Assembly (NCBI RefSeq): GCF_019134595.1
Contig: NZ_CP077770.1
Location: forward strand, 3,592,501 to 3,656,500
DNA length: 64,000 bases
Direction: 5' to 3'
Source of the DNA: Pseudoalteromonas shioyasakiensis
GTDB taxonomy: Bacteria; Pseudomonadota; Gammaproteobacteria; Enterobacterales; Alteromonadaceae
A model generated the notes under the pieces. It did not search any database. It saw only the letters and a program-made list of their open reading frames with translations, and had not been told where the DNA came from. Shown here piece by piece: positions 38,308 through 51,123 of this stretch. Made by a program: the position numbers and the translations under genes. Numbering within the stretch: position 1 is the stretch's first letter; the number at the start of each line of letters is the position of its first letter.

Positions 38308-39312
38308 ATGATGTTCCATGATCCCATGGCTATTGCTCAAGAAAAAATGACAAAGGTATGTATCTTTTTAGAACATCATGCATTACCGCCGTCACCACTT
38401 AACTACCAAGTTGTTTACACCTACGTAAGCCAATCTAACCCAAAACTTAACGCCGCTATTGACCGTGCTATCGCACAAAGAAAAACCATTGATTGTGTCT
38501 ATGTAGAACAGCTTTATTTCGATTTTATAGAGCAAGGCCATAAAATGAAAACCGCCATTGTTCGTAACGTTGACTCAGTAATTAACACTCTTTCGCGTAA
38601 TGCTAGCAATAACGAACAAAATATTGTGCGCTTTGCTGATCAAGTTAGTGACTGTGTGCATTCAATCGATGAAAACAATATTGAGCAAACGCGTCACGCA
38701 TTAAAAATGCTTAGCAAGCAATCTGAAGTACTGCTCAACCAGCACCGTCAATTTAAGCAAGAAATAGCAAAAGCCAAATCACTGCAAGAAAAAACCCAAA
38801 AACAGCTCACTCAATTACGCAAACAACACATTACCGACCAACAAACTGGCTTATACAAGCGCCATTACTTAAATCAACAAACCCAACTCTGGGTCGGCCA
38901 AAATAAAGCAGTTTGTGCTATCTCTATTCACATTGAGAACCTAAACCATTTTATTGAAAACTATGGTGATGTCATTGGTGAGGTAATTTTAAATAAAGTC
39001 GCCAAGCAAGTGCAAAAATACGTACAAGAAAGCGGCTTACCTGGGCGCACAAGTAAAGATGAATTTACCATCTTACTTGCCGACATAGAGCCTGAGACAG
39101 CGAACTTAATTGCCGAAAAAGTACGAAATGGCGTAGAAAAGCTGCGCTTTGTCAGCTCAAAAAATGGCACCAAACTTCCTGCTATCACCCTAGCCCTAGG
39201 TATCGCTAAACATGAAGGTGATGGCGACTTTAACAGTTTAGCTCGTAAAGCCTCTTTAGCAGCCGCTAAAGCCAAGTCACTTGGACAAAGTAGTTTTATT
39301 GCCGGCCAATAA
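38308..39312 (+). CDS. GGDEF-domain protein, catalytically degenerate
   Basis: A 334-residue protein without signal or membrane helix. Residues 1-170 are helical, ending in a coiled coil (QLTQLRKQHITDQQTGLYK). The C-terminal GGDEF domain (about 172-334) is recognisable, but the active-site GG[DE]EF is SKDEF at 249-253, and the first metal-binding aspartate segment reads IHIENLNHF instead of DIDHFK. Diguanylate cyclase activity is therefore unlikely; it may bind c-di-GMP or GTP as a regulator, or have lost the function. The second Met, one codon later, is an equally possible start. Monocistronic. Confidence 0.82.
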   Translation: MMFHDPMAIAQEKMTKVCIFLEHHALPPSPLNYQVVYTYVSQSNPKLNAAIDRAIAQRKTIDCVYVEQLYFDFIEQGHKMKTAIVRNVDSVINTLSRNASNNEQNIVRFADQVSDCVHSIDENNIEQTRHALKMLSKQSEVLLNQHRQFKQEIAKAKSLQEKTQKQLTQLRKQHITDQQTGLYKRHYLNQQTQLWVGQNKAVCAISIHIENLNHFIENYGDVIGEVILNKVAKQVQKYVQESGLPGRTSKDEFTILLADIEPETANLIAEKVRNGVEKLRFVSSKNGTKLPAITLALGIAKHEGDGDFNSLARKASLAAAKAKSLGQSSFIAGQ

Positions 39313-39433
39313 AGTTCAAAACTGCGCTAAGTCATGAAAAGCCACGCTAATCTGATGATTTAGTTATAATCAAATTGCACCCTACAGCTACAATCAAGTA
39401 CACTAGTCTTTATTGCCACGATAGAGATTAATC

Positions 39434-40189
39434 ATGAACGAGAATCAAGAAAAGACCACGCATTTTGGCTATAAAACCGTTGCTGAAAACGACAAAGCAT
39501 CAATGGTTGCAGATGTATTCCATTCAGTCGCTGCAAAGTATGACGTAATGAATGATCTTATGTCGTTCGGTATTCATCGTTTATGGAAACGCCAAACTAT
39601 TGCAAGTTCAGGTGTTCGCAAAGGTCACTATGTATTGGACCTTGCAGGTGGTACAGGTGATTTAACCGCTAAATTTAGTCAGCTAGTGGGTGAAACCGGT
39701 CAGGTTATCTTAGGCGATATTAACTCTTCAATGCTGAAAGTTGGCCGTGAGAAACTTCGTAACCTTGGTCGTGTGGGCAATATCGAATATGTTCAAATGA
39801 ATGCAGAAGCATTGCCATTTCCTGATAACAGCTTTGACTTAATTACTATCGCGTTTGGTCTTCGTAACGTGACCGATAAAGATAAAGCTCTGCGCTCAAT
39901 GTATCGTATTCTTAAGCCAGGTGGCCGTTTACTCGTGCTTGAGTTCTCAAAACCAGAGCAAGAAATATTAAGCAAAGCCTACGATTTCTACTCATTTAAT
40001 ATTTTACCTAAGATGGGTGAGCTGGTAGCGAATGATGGCGAGTCTTATCAATACCTTGCTGAATCTATTCGTATGCATCCAGATCAAGAAACATTAAAAG
40101 GCATGATGGAAGATGCGGGTTTTGAACAAACCAGTTATCAAAACCTTACTGGCGGTATTGTTGCCCTTCACCGTGGTTTTAAATACTAA
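39434..40189 (+). CDS. ubiE: Ubiquinone/menaquinone C-methyltransferase
   Basis: A 251-residue class I SAM-dependent methyltransferase. Signature segments are [18 protein letters not shown] (about 36-53), [10 protein letters not shown] (SAM motif I) and [34 protein letters not shown]. It C-methylates the quinone ring in the late ubiquinone and menaquinone routes. First gene of the conserved ubiE-ubiJ-ubiB set, 28 bp before ubiJ. A good -10 element (TATAAT at 39365-39370) lies upstream, without a clear -35. Confidence 0.95.
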   Translation: MNENQEKTTHFGYKTVAENDKASMVADVFHSVAAKYDVMNDLMSFGIHRLWKRQTIASSGVRKGHYVLDLAGGTGDLTAKFSQLVGETGQVILGDINSSMLKVGREKLRNLGRVGNIEYVQMNAEALPFPDNSFDLITIAFGLRNVTDKDKALRSMYRILKPGGRLLVLEFSKPEQEILSKAYDFYSFNILPKMGELVANDGESYQYLAESIRMHPDQETLKGMMEDAGFEQTSYQNLTGGIVALHRGFKY

Positions 40190-40217
40190 AAATTCTGTAA
40201 ATTAAGTAGGTAACGCG

Positions 40218-40823
40218 ATGTTAGCAAACGCTCTGTTATCACTCGTCGAACGAATCATTAATCAACTGCTGCAGTTAGACCCTCAGTTAAAGGGTAAGCT
40301 TGCAGCAATTGCTGATAAACAGCTGTTGATTGAGATACGTGATTGGCAACAGTCAATTTTGTGTGTTTACAGCGACGAGCAAATTCACTTATACAGTACG
40401 CAAGAGCGTAGTTTTGATTGCATGATCAGCGCCGATATCGACACCTTGTTGGCGCTTAAAGATCCATCAATGCTCACGCAACTCATTCGCCAAGATAAGC
40501 TCGACTTACAAGGCGACTTAAATCTTGCACAAGGTTTCAGTAATGCCTTTGCTGAGCTTGATATTGATTGGCCAGAACATTTTTCTCGGTACATTGGCGA
40601 CGCCCCAGCGCAACAGTTGTGGCTCTCTATTCAAGCTTTAAAACGTCGTGGCTCACAAACGAAAAGCAAGTTAGAAAACACCTTAACAACGCTTTGCCAA
40701 GATGAGTTAGCAGTGACTATACACCCTCTTGAGCTTGCTGAATTTAAACAGCAAAACCGCCAATTAAAAAGCCAAGTATCTCAATTAGAGATGCGAATTA
40801 ACGCGCTGTTACAGTCTCGCTAA
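40218..40823 (+). CDS. ubiJ: Ubiquinone biosynthesis accessory factor UbiJ (SCP2 domain)
   Basis: A 201-residue protein with an N-terminal sterol-carrier-protein-2-like fold (ALLSLVERIINQLLQLDP, GDLNLAQGFSNAF) and a C-terminal coiled coil (QNRQLKSQVSQLEMRINALL). UbiJ helps hold the hydrophobic intermediates of the soluble Ubi complex. Placed between ubiE and ubiB as in E. coli, which makes the call firm despite low sequence conservation. Confidence 0.88.
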   Translation: MLANALLSLVERIINQLLQLDPQLKGKLAAIADKQLLIEIRDWQQSILCVYSDEQIHLYSTQERSFDCMISADIDTLLALKDPSMLTQLIRQDKLDLQGDLNLAQGFSNAFAELDIDWPEHFSRYIGDAPAQQLWLSIQALKRRGSQTKSKLENTLTTLCQDELAVTIHPLELAEFKQQNRQLKSQVSQLEMRINALLQSR

Positions 40824-40840
40824 TGCGCTAAGGAACTTGT

Positions 40841-42442
40841 GTGTCGTCTGCTCGTCTTTATTACATCACTAAAACCCTACTGAGCTATGGCTTAGACGAA
40901 TTAATTCCACGTAAACGAGTGCCTTGGTTTGCCAAACTCGCCCGTGGTAGCTTATTTTGGTTACGTAACCAACATAAAGATAAACCTGCAGGTATGCGCT
41001 TACGACTTGCTCTGCAAGAGCTTGGCCCTGTGTGGATCAAGTTTGGCCAAATGCTTTCAACACGCCGTGATTTACTCCCTCATGATGTCGCATTAGAGCT
41101 TGCACTACTGCAAGATCAAGTTGAGCCTTTTGAAGGTGAACTTGCCCAGCAGCTTATTGAAAAAGCGCTGGGTATTAATGATATTAGTGAATTGTTTAGT
41201 GATTTTTCGCAAACACCTTTAGCATCAGCCTCGATTGCACAAGTTCACACTGCAACCTTAATTGATGAGCATGGCGCACCACAAGATGTGGTTATTAAGG
41301 TCATTCGCCCTAACATTAAAGAGCAAATTGATGCCGACTTAATGCTAATGCAAAAAGTCGCACGCTTGGTTGCTAAGTTATTAAAAGAAGCGAAACGTTT
41401 ACGCCCTATTGAGGTCGTAAACGAGTACAAAAAAACCTTGCTCGATGAGCTCGACTTAATGCGCGAAGGGGCGAATGCAATTCAGCTACGCCGTAACTTT
41501 GAAGACTCAGATTCGCTCTACATTCCTTTTGTTTATAGCGACTACAGCCGCAGTAACGTATTAGTAATGGAGCGCATTTACGGTATTCCGGTATCAGATA
41601 CCGACGCATTGCTGGCACAAAATACCAATATGCAGCTGCTAGCTGAGCGCGGTGTCGAAGTATTTTTCACACAAGTATTCCGTGATAGTTTCTTCCACGC
41701 TGATATGCACCCAGGTAATATCTTCGTTTCTCGCGAAAGCCCTCATAACCCAAAATATATCGGTATTGATTGCGGTATTGTAGGCACCCTTAATCGTGAA
41801 GATAAGCGCTATTTAGCAGAAAACTTTATTGCCTTTTTCAATCGTGATTACCGCCAAGTAGCACAGCTACACGTTGATTCTGGCTGGGTACCCGCCGATA
41901 CCAGCATTGAAGAGTTTGAATTTGCCATTCGTACTGTGTGTGAGCCAATTTTCAATAAACCACTGGCCGAAATCTCGTTTGGCCATGTGTTAGTCAACCT
42001 GTTTAATACGGCTCGTCGCTTTAATATGCAAGTTCAACCGCAATTAGTGTTACTGCAAAAGACGCTGTTGTATGTTGAAGGCCTTGGCAGACAACTGTAT
42101 CCGCAACTTGATTTATGGAAAACCGCTAAACCTTTTCTAGAAGATTGGGTCAAAGAACAAGTTGGTCCGCTTGCAGTAATGAAAAAAATGTATGCGAATT
42201 TGCCATTTTGGGCAGAAAAAATGCCTGAATTACCTGATTTAATTTATCAAAACTTAAAGCGTCAACAACAACCTGTACAATTGCCAGCACCGCAATCTGC
42301 TAAACCTTTGTTACTTAGCATCTTTGCTGGTAGCTGTTTAATTGTTTCAGGCTTATGCTATTTACAGCATGACTTAGTTGCCAGTGCAATTACCGCAGGC
42401 TTAGCTGTAGCAGGCTTTATTGCAGCATGGCGTAGTGCATAA
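40841..42442 (+). CDS. ubiB: Ubiquinone biosynthesis kinase-like protein UbiB
   Basis: A 533-residue ADCK/ABC1-family atypical kinase starting at GTG (AAGGA site upstream). It carries the KxGQ motif as [15 protein letters not shown] (about 66-80), the Ala-rich SIAQVHTA loop (about 131), KVIRP with the ATP lysine, and [12 protein letters not shown] (about 284-295) with the catalytic residues, plus DCGIVG. Two C-terminal hydrophobic segments ([19 protein letters not shown] and the following) anchor it to the membrane. UbiB has ATPase activity and is needed for ubiquinone synthesis. 17 bp after ubiJ, same operon. Confidence 0.94.
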   Translation: MSSARLYYITKTLLSYGLDELIPRKRVPWFAKLARGSLFWLRNQHKDKPAGMRLRLALQELGPVWIKFGQMLSTRRDLLPHDVALELALLQDQVEPFEGELAQQLIEKALGINDISELFSDFSQTPLASASIAQVHTATLIDEHGAPQDVVIKVIRPNIKEQIDADLMLMQKVARLVAKLLKEAKRLRPIEVVNEYKKTLLDELDLMREGANAIQLRRNFEDSDSLYIPFVYSDYSRSNVLVMERIYGIPVSDTDALLAQNTNMQLLAERGVEVFFTQVFRDSFFHADMHPGNIFVSRESPHNPKYIGIDCGIVGTLNREDKRYLAENFIAFFNRDYRQVAQLHVDSGWVPADTSIEEFEFAIRTVCEPIFNKPLAEISFGHVLVNLFNTARRFNMQVQPQLVLLQKTLLYVEGLGRQLYPQLDLWKTAKPFLEDWVKEQVGPLAVMKKMYANLPFWAEKMPELPDLIYQNLKRQQQPVQLPAPQSAKPLLLSIFAGSCLIVSGLCYLQHDLVASAITAGLAVAGFIAAWRSA

Positions 42443-42518
42443 ACTAAGTGCTATTTATGTTTTGGTGAGTATAATCGAGACAAGTCTATTCGATAAATTT
42501 GAAAAAACGGAGTAACCC

Positions 42519-42758
42519 ATGGGTTTTGGTGGTATCAGTATTTGGCAACTAATCATTATTTTGGCAATCATCGTGTTGTTATTTGGCACAAAAAAACTTC
42601 GTGGCATCGGCGGTGATTTAGGTAGTGCAGTAAAAGGCTTTAAAAAAGCCGTGTCTGATGATGACCAAGCTAGCGCTAAAAGCGAGCAAATAGAACAAGC
42701 TTCTAACACGCAAAACAAAGAAACCGTAGAGAAAAGCAAAGACGACCATAAGGCTTAA
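42519..42758 (+). CDS. tatA: Sec-independent translocase subunit TatA
   Basis: A 79-residue protein: single N-terminal membrane helix ([20 protein letters not shown]), the FG-TKKLR hinge ([22 protein letters not shown]) and a charged amphipathic tail. It forms the protein-conducting assembly for folded Tat substrates. A perfect TATAAT (42470-42475) lies upstream but with no -35, so co-transcription with ubiB, or its own weak promoter, are both possible. Confidence 0.95.
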   Translation: MGFGGISIWQLIIILAIIVLLFGTKKLRGIGGDLGSAVKGFKKAVSDDDQASAKSEQIEQASNTQNKETVEKSKDDHKA

Positions 42759-42763
42759 TCAAC

Positions 42764-43096
42764 ATGGGGATGTGGGAACTTGTTGTCGTACTGATCGTGG
42801 GTCTAATTGTTTTAGGCCCAGAGCGCTTGCCTGTGGCAATTCGCACGGTTAGCCGCTGGGTAAAAACCTTAAAGTCAGTCGCCAACTCAGTGAAAGCAGA
42901 AGTGAACGAAGAACTCCGTATCCATGAGCTTCACGAAAACTTAAAAAAAGCAGAGCAACAAAACTTGCAAGAACTATCTCCAGATCTGCAAGACTCTGTA
43001 AACGAACTTCAAAAGGCTGCTCAGTCAGTCACCCACAGTTACAAAAAAGACACGCCTGAAAAAACAGAAAGTAATAATAATGACGAAAAAAAGTGA
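42764..43096 (+). CDS. tatB: Sec-independent translocase subunit TatB
   Basis: A 110-residue protein: short membrane helix (GMWELVVVLIVGLIVLGPERLP) with the characteristic Glu-rich start, then an amphipathic helix and a polar Lys/Glu/Asn-rich tail. It recognises Tat signal peptides together with TatC. It starts 5 bp after tatA. Confidence 0.94.
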   Translation: MGMWELVVVLIVGLIVLGPERLPVAIRTVSRWVKTLKSVANSVKAEVNEELRIHELHENLKKAEQQNLQELSPDLQDSVNELQKAAQSVTHSYKKDTPEKTESNNNDEKK

Positions 43097-43146
43097 ATTT
43101 AATCTCTGCTTTTGTGGTCAATAACAACGATGATGAATAGTAAACT

Positions 43147-43887
43147 ATGACCGAGCAAGCTCACACAGGCTTTGTTGGCCACTTAATTGAGTTACGAAAT
43201 CGACTCATGAAAGCTTTGTTAAGCATTTTGCTAATATTTATCGCTTTGGTGTACTTTGCCAACGATATATATAGCTTTGTTGCAGCTCCACTTGTTGCAA
43301 ACTTGCCAAGCACTGCCACCATGATCGCAACGGATGTAACGGCACCTTTTTTTGCACCGTTTAAACTCACCTTATTTGTGGCGTTATTTGCTGCTATTCC
43401 AATGATACTGCACCAAGTTTGGAGCTTTATAGCACCTGGCTTGTATCAACATGAAAAGCGTATGCTCATGCCCATTTTGGCCTCTAGTATCTTGCTATTT
43501 TATGGTGGTATCGCATTTTGCTACTTTGTGGTGTTACCCATTATTTTAGGGTTTTTCACTAGCGCCGGCCCTGATATGATGACATTAGCGCCTGATATTA
43601 GTAGCTATTTAAGTTTTGCTTTAAAACTGTTTTTTGCTTTTGGTATTGCCTTTGAAATACCGGTTGCCATCATGTTGTTATGCTGGAGTGGCGCAACAAC
43701 AACAAAAAGTTTAAAAGAAAAACGACCTTATATCGTGGTAGGTGTATTTGTGGTTGCCATGTTTTTAACACCTCCTGATGTACTGTCACAAACATTACTA
43801 GCATTACCCATGCTGTTATTATTTGAATTAGGTTTAATTTTGGCTGCATTCTATACCGCCAAACCTCAACAGGAATCCGAGGAATAA
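43147..43887 (+). CDS. tatC: Sec-independent translocase subunit TatC
   Basis: A 246-residue six-helix membrane protein. The N-terminal GHLIELRNRLMKAL (about 10-23) and FAPGLY-type segment SFIAPGLYQHEKR (about 95-107) are the conserved signal-peptide-binding loops, and the last helices contain GVFVVAMFLTPPDVLSQ. It is the receptor of the Tat system. The tatABC order is standard; 50 bp separate it from tatB. The Tat-like signal at 17764 could be one substrate. Confidence 0.95.
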   Translation: MTEQAHTGFVGHLIELRNRLMKALLSILLIFIALVYFANDIYSFVAAPLVANLPSTATMIATDVTAPFFAPFKLTLFVALFAAIPMILHQVWSFIAPGLYQHEKRMLMPILASSILLFYGGIAFCYFVVLPIILGFFTSAGPDMMTLAPDISSYLSFALKLFFAFGIAFEIPVAIMLLCWSGATTTKSLKEKRPYIVVGVFVVAMFLTPPDVLSQTLLALPMLLLFELGLILAAFYTAKPQQESEE

Positions 43888-43888
43888 A

Positions 43889-44443
43889 ATGAAAAAACAA
43901 CTCATTCCCTTCGTTGCTCTTTTAACAATTACTGGCACTGCACAAGCAGACGAAGTTAACTTACAAGCACTACAAGCCTGTACTTTTGTTGAAAATGACT
44001 TTAACCGCTTACTTTGTTACGACAACGTAATGGCGGGTAAATCACTATCAAAACCGGCTACCAAACAACAAATTGAACAACCTGTTGCAAGCTCAGCTGC
44101 TGCTGCGGCGGCAGCACCTGTTGCGACAGCACCTGTTGCTGCTACAGCCGCAACAACCGAACAAATTGTAAGAACAAAAAATGAAGACTTTGGCTTAGAG
44201 CACAAAGAAGTTGCTAAAGTAAACGATGACCAAATTAGCGCTAGTGTAAAAAGCGTGAAAAAAGCGCCTTACGGTGAGCTCATCATCGAACTTGATAATG
44301 GTCAGCAATGGCGCCAAGTTGGCTCTGATAGCTTACGCCTGAAAGCGCAAGATGTTGTAGTTATTGAACGTGGCGTTTTCAATTCTTTCCTTCTAAAAGT
44401 TGAAGGCCAAAACCGTTCGATTCGTGTAAAGCGCACTAACTAA
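43889..44443 (+). CDS. Periplasmic protein of unknown function
   Basis: A 184-residue exported protein with a Sec signal peptide (MKKQLIPFVALLTITGTAQA). It has an N-terminal ACTFVENDFNRLLCYDNV segment, whose C...D.RL.CYD pattern recurs in several small envelope proteins, including type VI accessory factors. An Ala/Pro-rich linker (SSAAAAAAAPVATAPVAATAAT) and a C-terminal folded part (SVKKAPYGELIIELDNGQQW, then QNRSIRVKR) follow. Function unknown. It starts 1 bp after tatC and ends overlapping the tatD start by 1 bp, so it belongs to the tat transcription unit. Confidence 0.78.
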   Translation: MKKQLIPFVALLTITGTAQADEVNLQALQACTFVENDFNRLLCYDNVMAGKSLSKPATKQQIEQPVASSAAAAAAAPVATAPVAATAATTEQIVRTKNEDFGLEHKEVAKVNDDQISASVKSVKKAPYGELIIELDNGQQWRQVGSDSLRLKAQDVVVIERGVFNSFLLKVEGQNRSIRVKRTN

Positions 44444-45225
44444 TGAGCATTTCGCTGGTTGATGCTGGCGTCAACTTAAGCAATCATCAATTTGATGATA
44501 TTCATGACGCTGTGTTACAACGTGCCGCTAAGGCAAATGTAACACAGCTGCTGCTTATTGGCTGCGATCTGCAAAGTAGCCAAGCCTCTCTTAACCTCGC
44601 CAAACAGTTTAAGCAATTTTGCACCGCTGGGGTTCACCCTCATGATGCAAAAACCGCCGACGAACACCTAGAAGAGCAGCTAACAACGCTTAGCCAAAAC
44701 CAGGAAGTAGTTGCTATTGGTGAATGTGGTCTTGATTACAATCGTGACTTTTCTCCTCGAGATGAACAGCGCAGCGTTTTCAGACGCCAGTTACAGCTTG
44801 CTGAGCAGCTGAATATGCCGGTGTACTTACATGAGCGAGATGCCAGTGAAGATATGCTCGCAATTTTAAGTGACTTCAAAGTACGAGGTGTATTACACTG
44901 CTTTACGGGGGATGAAAAAGCGCTCCAAAGTTACCTAGCAATGGGGCTTTATATCGGTATTACGGGCTGGGTCTGCGATGAACGCCGCGGTGAGCAACTA
45001 CAAGCCTTAGTGCCATCAATCCCTTTAAATCGCTTGTTAATCGAGACTGATGCACCTTTTTTAATGCCAAGAAATATTCGACCAAGACCGAAATCTCGTC
45101 GCAATGAACCTCAGAACCTTCCTTATGTGTGTCAGCAAATTGCTGATTTAAAAGGCTGCGAATTTACTGAAGTGGCAAAACAAACTACACTAAACTTTCA
45201 GCAATTATTTTCCATAAAGGGTTAA
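44443..45225 (+). CDS. tatD: TatD-family metal-dependent hydrolase/DNase
   Basis: A 260-residue TIM-barrel hydrolase. Metal ligands and motifs: DAGVNLSNHQF at the start (Asp where many members have HxH), AGVHPHDA (about 63-70), GECGLDYNRDFSPRDEQ (about 91-107), HCFTGDE (about 145) and ETDAPFL (about 204). TatD proteins are 3'-5' exonucleases in DNA repair; the tat link is positional only. It begins overlapping the previous gene by 1 bp. This is the canonical tatD with the N-terminal HxD/D variant. Confidence 0.9.
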   Translation: MSISLVDAGVNLSNHQFDDIHDAVLQRAAKANVTQLLLIGCDLQSSQASLNLAKQFKQFCTAGVHPHDAKTADEHLEEQLTTLSQNQEVVAIGECGLDYNRDFSPRDEQRSVFRRQLQLAEQLNMPVYLHERDASEDMLAILSDFKVRGVLHCFTGDEKALQSYLAMGLYIGITGWVCDERRGEQLQALVPSIPLNRLLIETDAPFLMPRNIRPRPKSRRNEPQNLPYVCQQIADLKGCEFTEVAKQTTLNFQQLFSIKG

Positions 45226-45226
45226 G

Positions 45227-48107
<2,881 letters not shown>

Positions 48108-48239
48108 TCTAAAGTAAATGTTCTAAAAATTGGTAATTATTCCTATTTTATTAACATTTTGTATTTAATTTGTCATAGATTTTTCTTAAAGTACTGTGTC
48201 CCATATTGGGACTTTAATAATACATACACGGGAAAAATA

Positions 48240-51026
48240 ATGATAAATACAAAATTAACGCCGCTCGCGCTTGTTATTGCAAGCCTGAGCGCGCCTGCTT
48301 CTGCCAACCTAATCATCTCTGAATACGTTGAAGGAAGCTCTAACAATAAAGCGGTAGAGCTTTACAACACTTCTGGTGCTGATCTATCGCTTGACGGTTA
48401 CACCATTTCTTTATACTCAAATGGTAACGGCGATTTAGCAGATCCTAATAACAGCTTAGCTTTAACCGGTACTCTTTCAGCAAATGCAACTTACGTTATT
48501 GTTAATGCAGGCTCTGCAGATGAGTTAAAAGCCAACGCGGACACTGAATCAACAATCACTTATTTCAACGGTGATGACGCATTAGTGCTAACTAAAGACG
48601 GTGTAATCGTTGATAGCTTTGGTCAACTGGGCGTAGATCCAGGTTCAGCATGGGATGAAGGCGGCGTTTCAACACAAAATAAAACACTTCGCCGTAAAGC
48701 TACAATCACTTCAGGCCGTACTGATGCAACCTCAGCGTTTAACCCAAGCGATGAGTGGGAGCAATTCGACCAAGACGATTTCAGCAATATTGGTCAATAT
48801 GGTGAGAGCACAGAGCCAACGCCTGAGCCTGAGCCAGTCACTCCGCTTGAGTGTGGCGCAGCAAAAACCTTAATTAGCGCAATTCAAGGTGAAGGCGGCG
48901 ACAGCCCTCTTATCAACACTGAAGTAGAAGTTGAAGGTGTTGTTACAGCTGACTTCCAAGGTGATGATCAACTAAAAGGTTTCTTCATTAGCTCACTTGC
49001 TGCAGATGATGATGCAAACCCACTTACTTCTGAAGGTGTATTCGTTTATTTCGCAGATACCGACGTTACTGTTGGTGATCATGTGCGCGTTAAAGGTAGC
49101 GTGGCTGAATACTACAGCGCAACACAACTAGGCGATGTTAGCCAAGTGGAGATCTGTGCGACAGGTTTATCTACTGACGCAACCTCTATCACTTTACCTG
49201 TTGCTGACGTAGCAGACCTTGAAGCTTACGAAGGTATGTTAGTAACCATAGATCAACCTTTAGTCGTTAATAACAACTACGGTCTTGGTCGCTATGGCGA
49301 AGTTGACTTAGGTACTGAGCGTTTATACCAAGGTACTCAAGTTGCGCTACCAGGTGATGCAGCAAATGCTGTTGAAGCTGAAAACCTGAAAAAACAAATC
49401 TTAATAGACGATGGTTCAACAAAGCAAAACCTTGACCCTATTGCCTATCCAGGTACGGGCCTCGATGCCTATAACACGTTACGTTTAGGCGATACTGTTA
49501 ATACGATTACTGGTGTGATGGGCTATAGCTTCGACCGTTACCGTATTCACCCTACAGTACAACCTGAATTCACTGCGACTAACCCTCGTACAGATGCCCC
49601 AGAACTTAACGAAGATGCAGATCTACGTGTAGCAAGCTTCAACGTATTAAACTATTTCAATGGTGATGGCCAAGGCGCAGGCTTCCCAACAAGCCGTGGC
49701 GCAGATAGCGAAGAAGAGCTGATTCGCCAAGAAGCTAAATTAGTTAGCGCAATTACAGCTATTAACGCTGATGTTATTGGCTTAATGGAAATCGAAAATG
49801 ACGGTTTCGGTGAAAATAGCGCTATTGCTAGCCTAGTATCTGCACTTAATGATGAAGATGCAGAAAATACCTACGCATTTGTTGATTTCGGCGTTGACCA
49901 AATTGGTACTGATGCAATCACAACAGCGCTGATTTATCGCTCAAATAAAGTATCTGAAGTTGGTAAGGCTGCTCATACCACTGTAGAGCCTTTCGATTAC
50001 AGTAATCGCCCGCCAATTGCGCAAAGCTTCCAATCTCTTGAAAGCGAAGAAATCTTCACTGTTGCCGTTGCCCATCTAAAATCTAAAGGCGGCTGTGGTA
50101 GCGCTGAAGGTAATAATGCTGACTTAGGCGATGGTCAAGCATGTTGGAATGAAATCCGTGTTGCAGGTGCAAATGCATATGCTGATTGGTTAGCAACTTA
50201 CCCAACTGAAGTTGAAGATGAAGATATCATCCTAGTCGGTGATATGAACGCTTATGCGATGGAAGATCCTATCCGTGCATTTGCAGACAAAGGTCTGAAG
50301 AGTGCGGTTGTTGAACTAGATGGCGACACATTTGGTTACTCTTATAGCTTCTCTGGCCGCATTGGTAGCCTTGACCACGCACTAGTCTCTGAATCTATGC
50401 TTGCTAAAGTTGTTGCTGCTACGGATTGGCATATCAATGCCGATGAGCCAATCAGCTTAGATTACAACCTTGAGTATAAGTCATCGACACAGCAAGCTGG
50501 TCTTTATGCTGATAACGCATACCGCGCATCTGATCACGACCCAGTGATTGTTGATATTCAATCTGCAGAGCCTATTCCTGCAGAGCAGGCGCCAGTAATC
50601 GAAGCAAGTCAATCATTCGAAATCGTAGAAAACAGCGAAATAGGCGCAGTGATTGGTCAACTTGTATTCTCTGATGGTGATGCTGATTACACCCCAGTAG
50701 TAAGCTTTAGCATTGAAGGTGAGCACGCAGATGCGATTGCAATTAGTGCTGCAGGTGAAATCACAGTAGCTAAAGAGCTAGACTTCGAAGAAGAAGACAA
50801 GCTTACGCTGATGATCCGTGCAGAAGATAGCGCAGGTAACCTATCAGAAGCACAACTGCTATACATCAACATCACAAACGATGAGGCTGATGATGAAGCA
50901 GAGGATGTAGCTGAAGAGGTTGAAGAAGAAACAGAAGAAGAGTCAAAAGACGATGATTCTGGTTCATTTGCTTGGTTAAGCTTACTTGCTTTACCATTTG
51001 CATTACGTCGTCGTATAAAAAAATAA
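48240..51026 (+). CDS. exeM: Extracellular nuclease, ExeM/NucH-like, with GlyGly-CTERM-like tail
   Basis: A 928-residue exported protein. After the signal (MINTKLTPLALVIASLSAPA) come a lamin-tail domain (NLIISEYVEGSSNNKAVELYN, about 22-130), an OB-fold region (about 205-310), and an endonuclease/exonuclease/phosphatase domain (about 460-800): VASFNVLNYF, GLMEIEND, VGDMNAYAMEDP and SDHDPVIVD. A cadherin-like domain (about 820-900) precedes a very acidic stretch and a C-terminal membrane helix with RRR (SFAWLSLLALPFALRRR), which fits GlyGly-CTERM processing. ExeM nucleases degrade extracellular DNA for biofilm release or phosphate. The ATG at 48240 has GGGA upstream; an earlier start would precede the signal. 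Confidence 0.9.
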   Translation: MINTKLTPLALVIASLSAPASANLIISEYVEGSSNNKAVELYNTSGADLSLDGYTISLYSNGNGDLADPNNSLALTGTLSANATYVIVNAGSADELKANADTESTITYFNGDDALVLTKDGVIVDSFGQLGVDPGSAWDEGGVSTQNKTLRRKATITSGRTDATSAFNPSDEWEQFDQDDFSNIGQYGESTEPTPEPEPVTPLECGAAKTLISAIQGEGGDSPLINTEVEVEGVVTADFQGDDQLKGFFISSLAADDDANPLTSEGVFVYFADTDVTVGDHVRVKGSVAEYYSATQLGDVSQVEICATGLSTDATSITLPVADVADLEAYEGMLVTIDQPLVVNNNYGLGRYGEVDLGTERLYQGTQVALPGDAANAVEAENLKKQILIDDGSTKQNLDPIAYPGTGLDAYNTLRLGDTVNTITGVMGYSFDRYRIHPTVQPEFTATNPRTDAPELNEDADLRVASFNVLNYFNGDGQGAGFPTSRGADSEEELIRQEAKLVSAITAINADVIGLMEIENDGFGENSAIASLVSALNDEDAENTYAFVDFGVDQIGTDAITTALIYRSNKVSEVGKAAHTTVEPFDYSNRPPIAQSFQSLESEEIFTVAVAHLKSKGGCGSAEGNNADLGDGQACWNEIRVAGANAYADWLATYPTEVEDEDIILVGDMNAYAMEDPIRAFADKGLKSAVVELDGDTFGYSYSFSGRIGSLDHALVSESMLAKVVAATDWHINADEPISLDYNLEYKSSTQQAGLYADNAYRASDHDPVIVDIQSAEPIPAEQAPVIEASQSFEIVENSEIGAVIGQLVFSDGDADYTPVVSFSIEGEHADAIAISAAGEITVAKELDFEEEDKLTLMIRAEDSAGNLSEAQLLYINITNDEADDEAEDVAEEVEEETEEESKDDDSGSFAWLSLLALPFALRRRIKK

Positions 51027-51044
51027 ACGATACTACATATGAAT

Positions 51045-51068
51045 AAGGCCGCTTTTCGCGGCCTTTTC
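51045..51068 (+). terminator. Terminator of exeM
   Basis: AAGGCCGC and GCGGCCTT flank a 5-nt loop and a T-run follows, 19 bp after the exeM stop. Confidence 0.88.
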
Positions 51069-51123
51069 TATTTCAGTTCACTTAATTTAGCATTATTGAG
51101 ACTTGCTATAATTAAGCTATACA

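Noticed and set aside
42470..42475. Full promoter for tatA
   Set aside because: TATAAT is perfect but the region 17 bp upstream (AGTGCT) does not resemble a -35, so it is mentioned only in the gene note.
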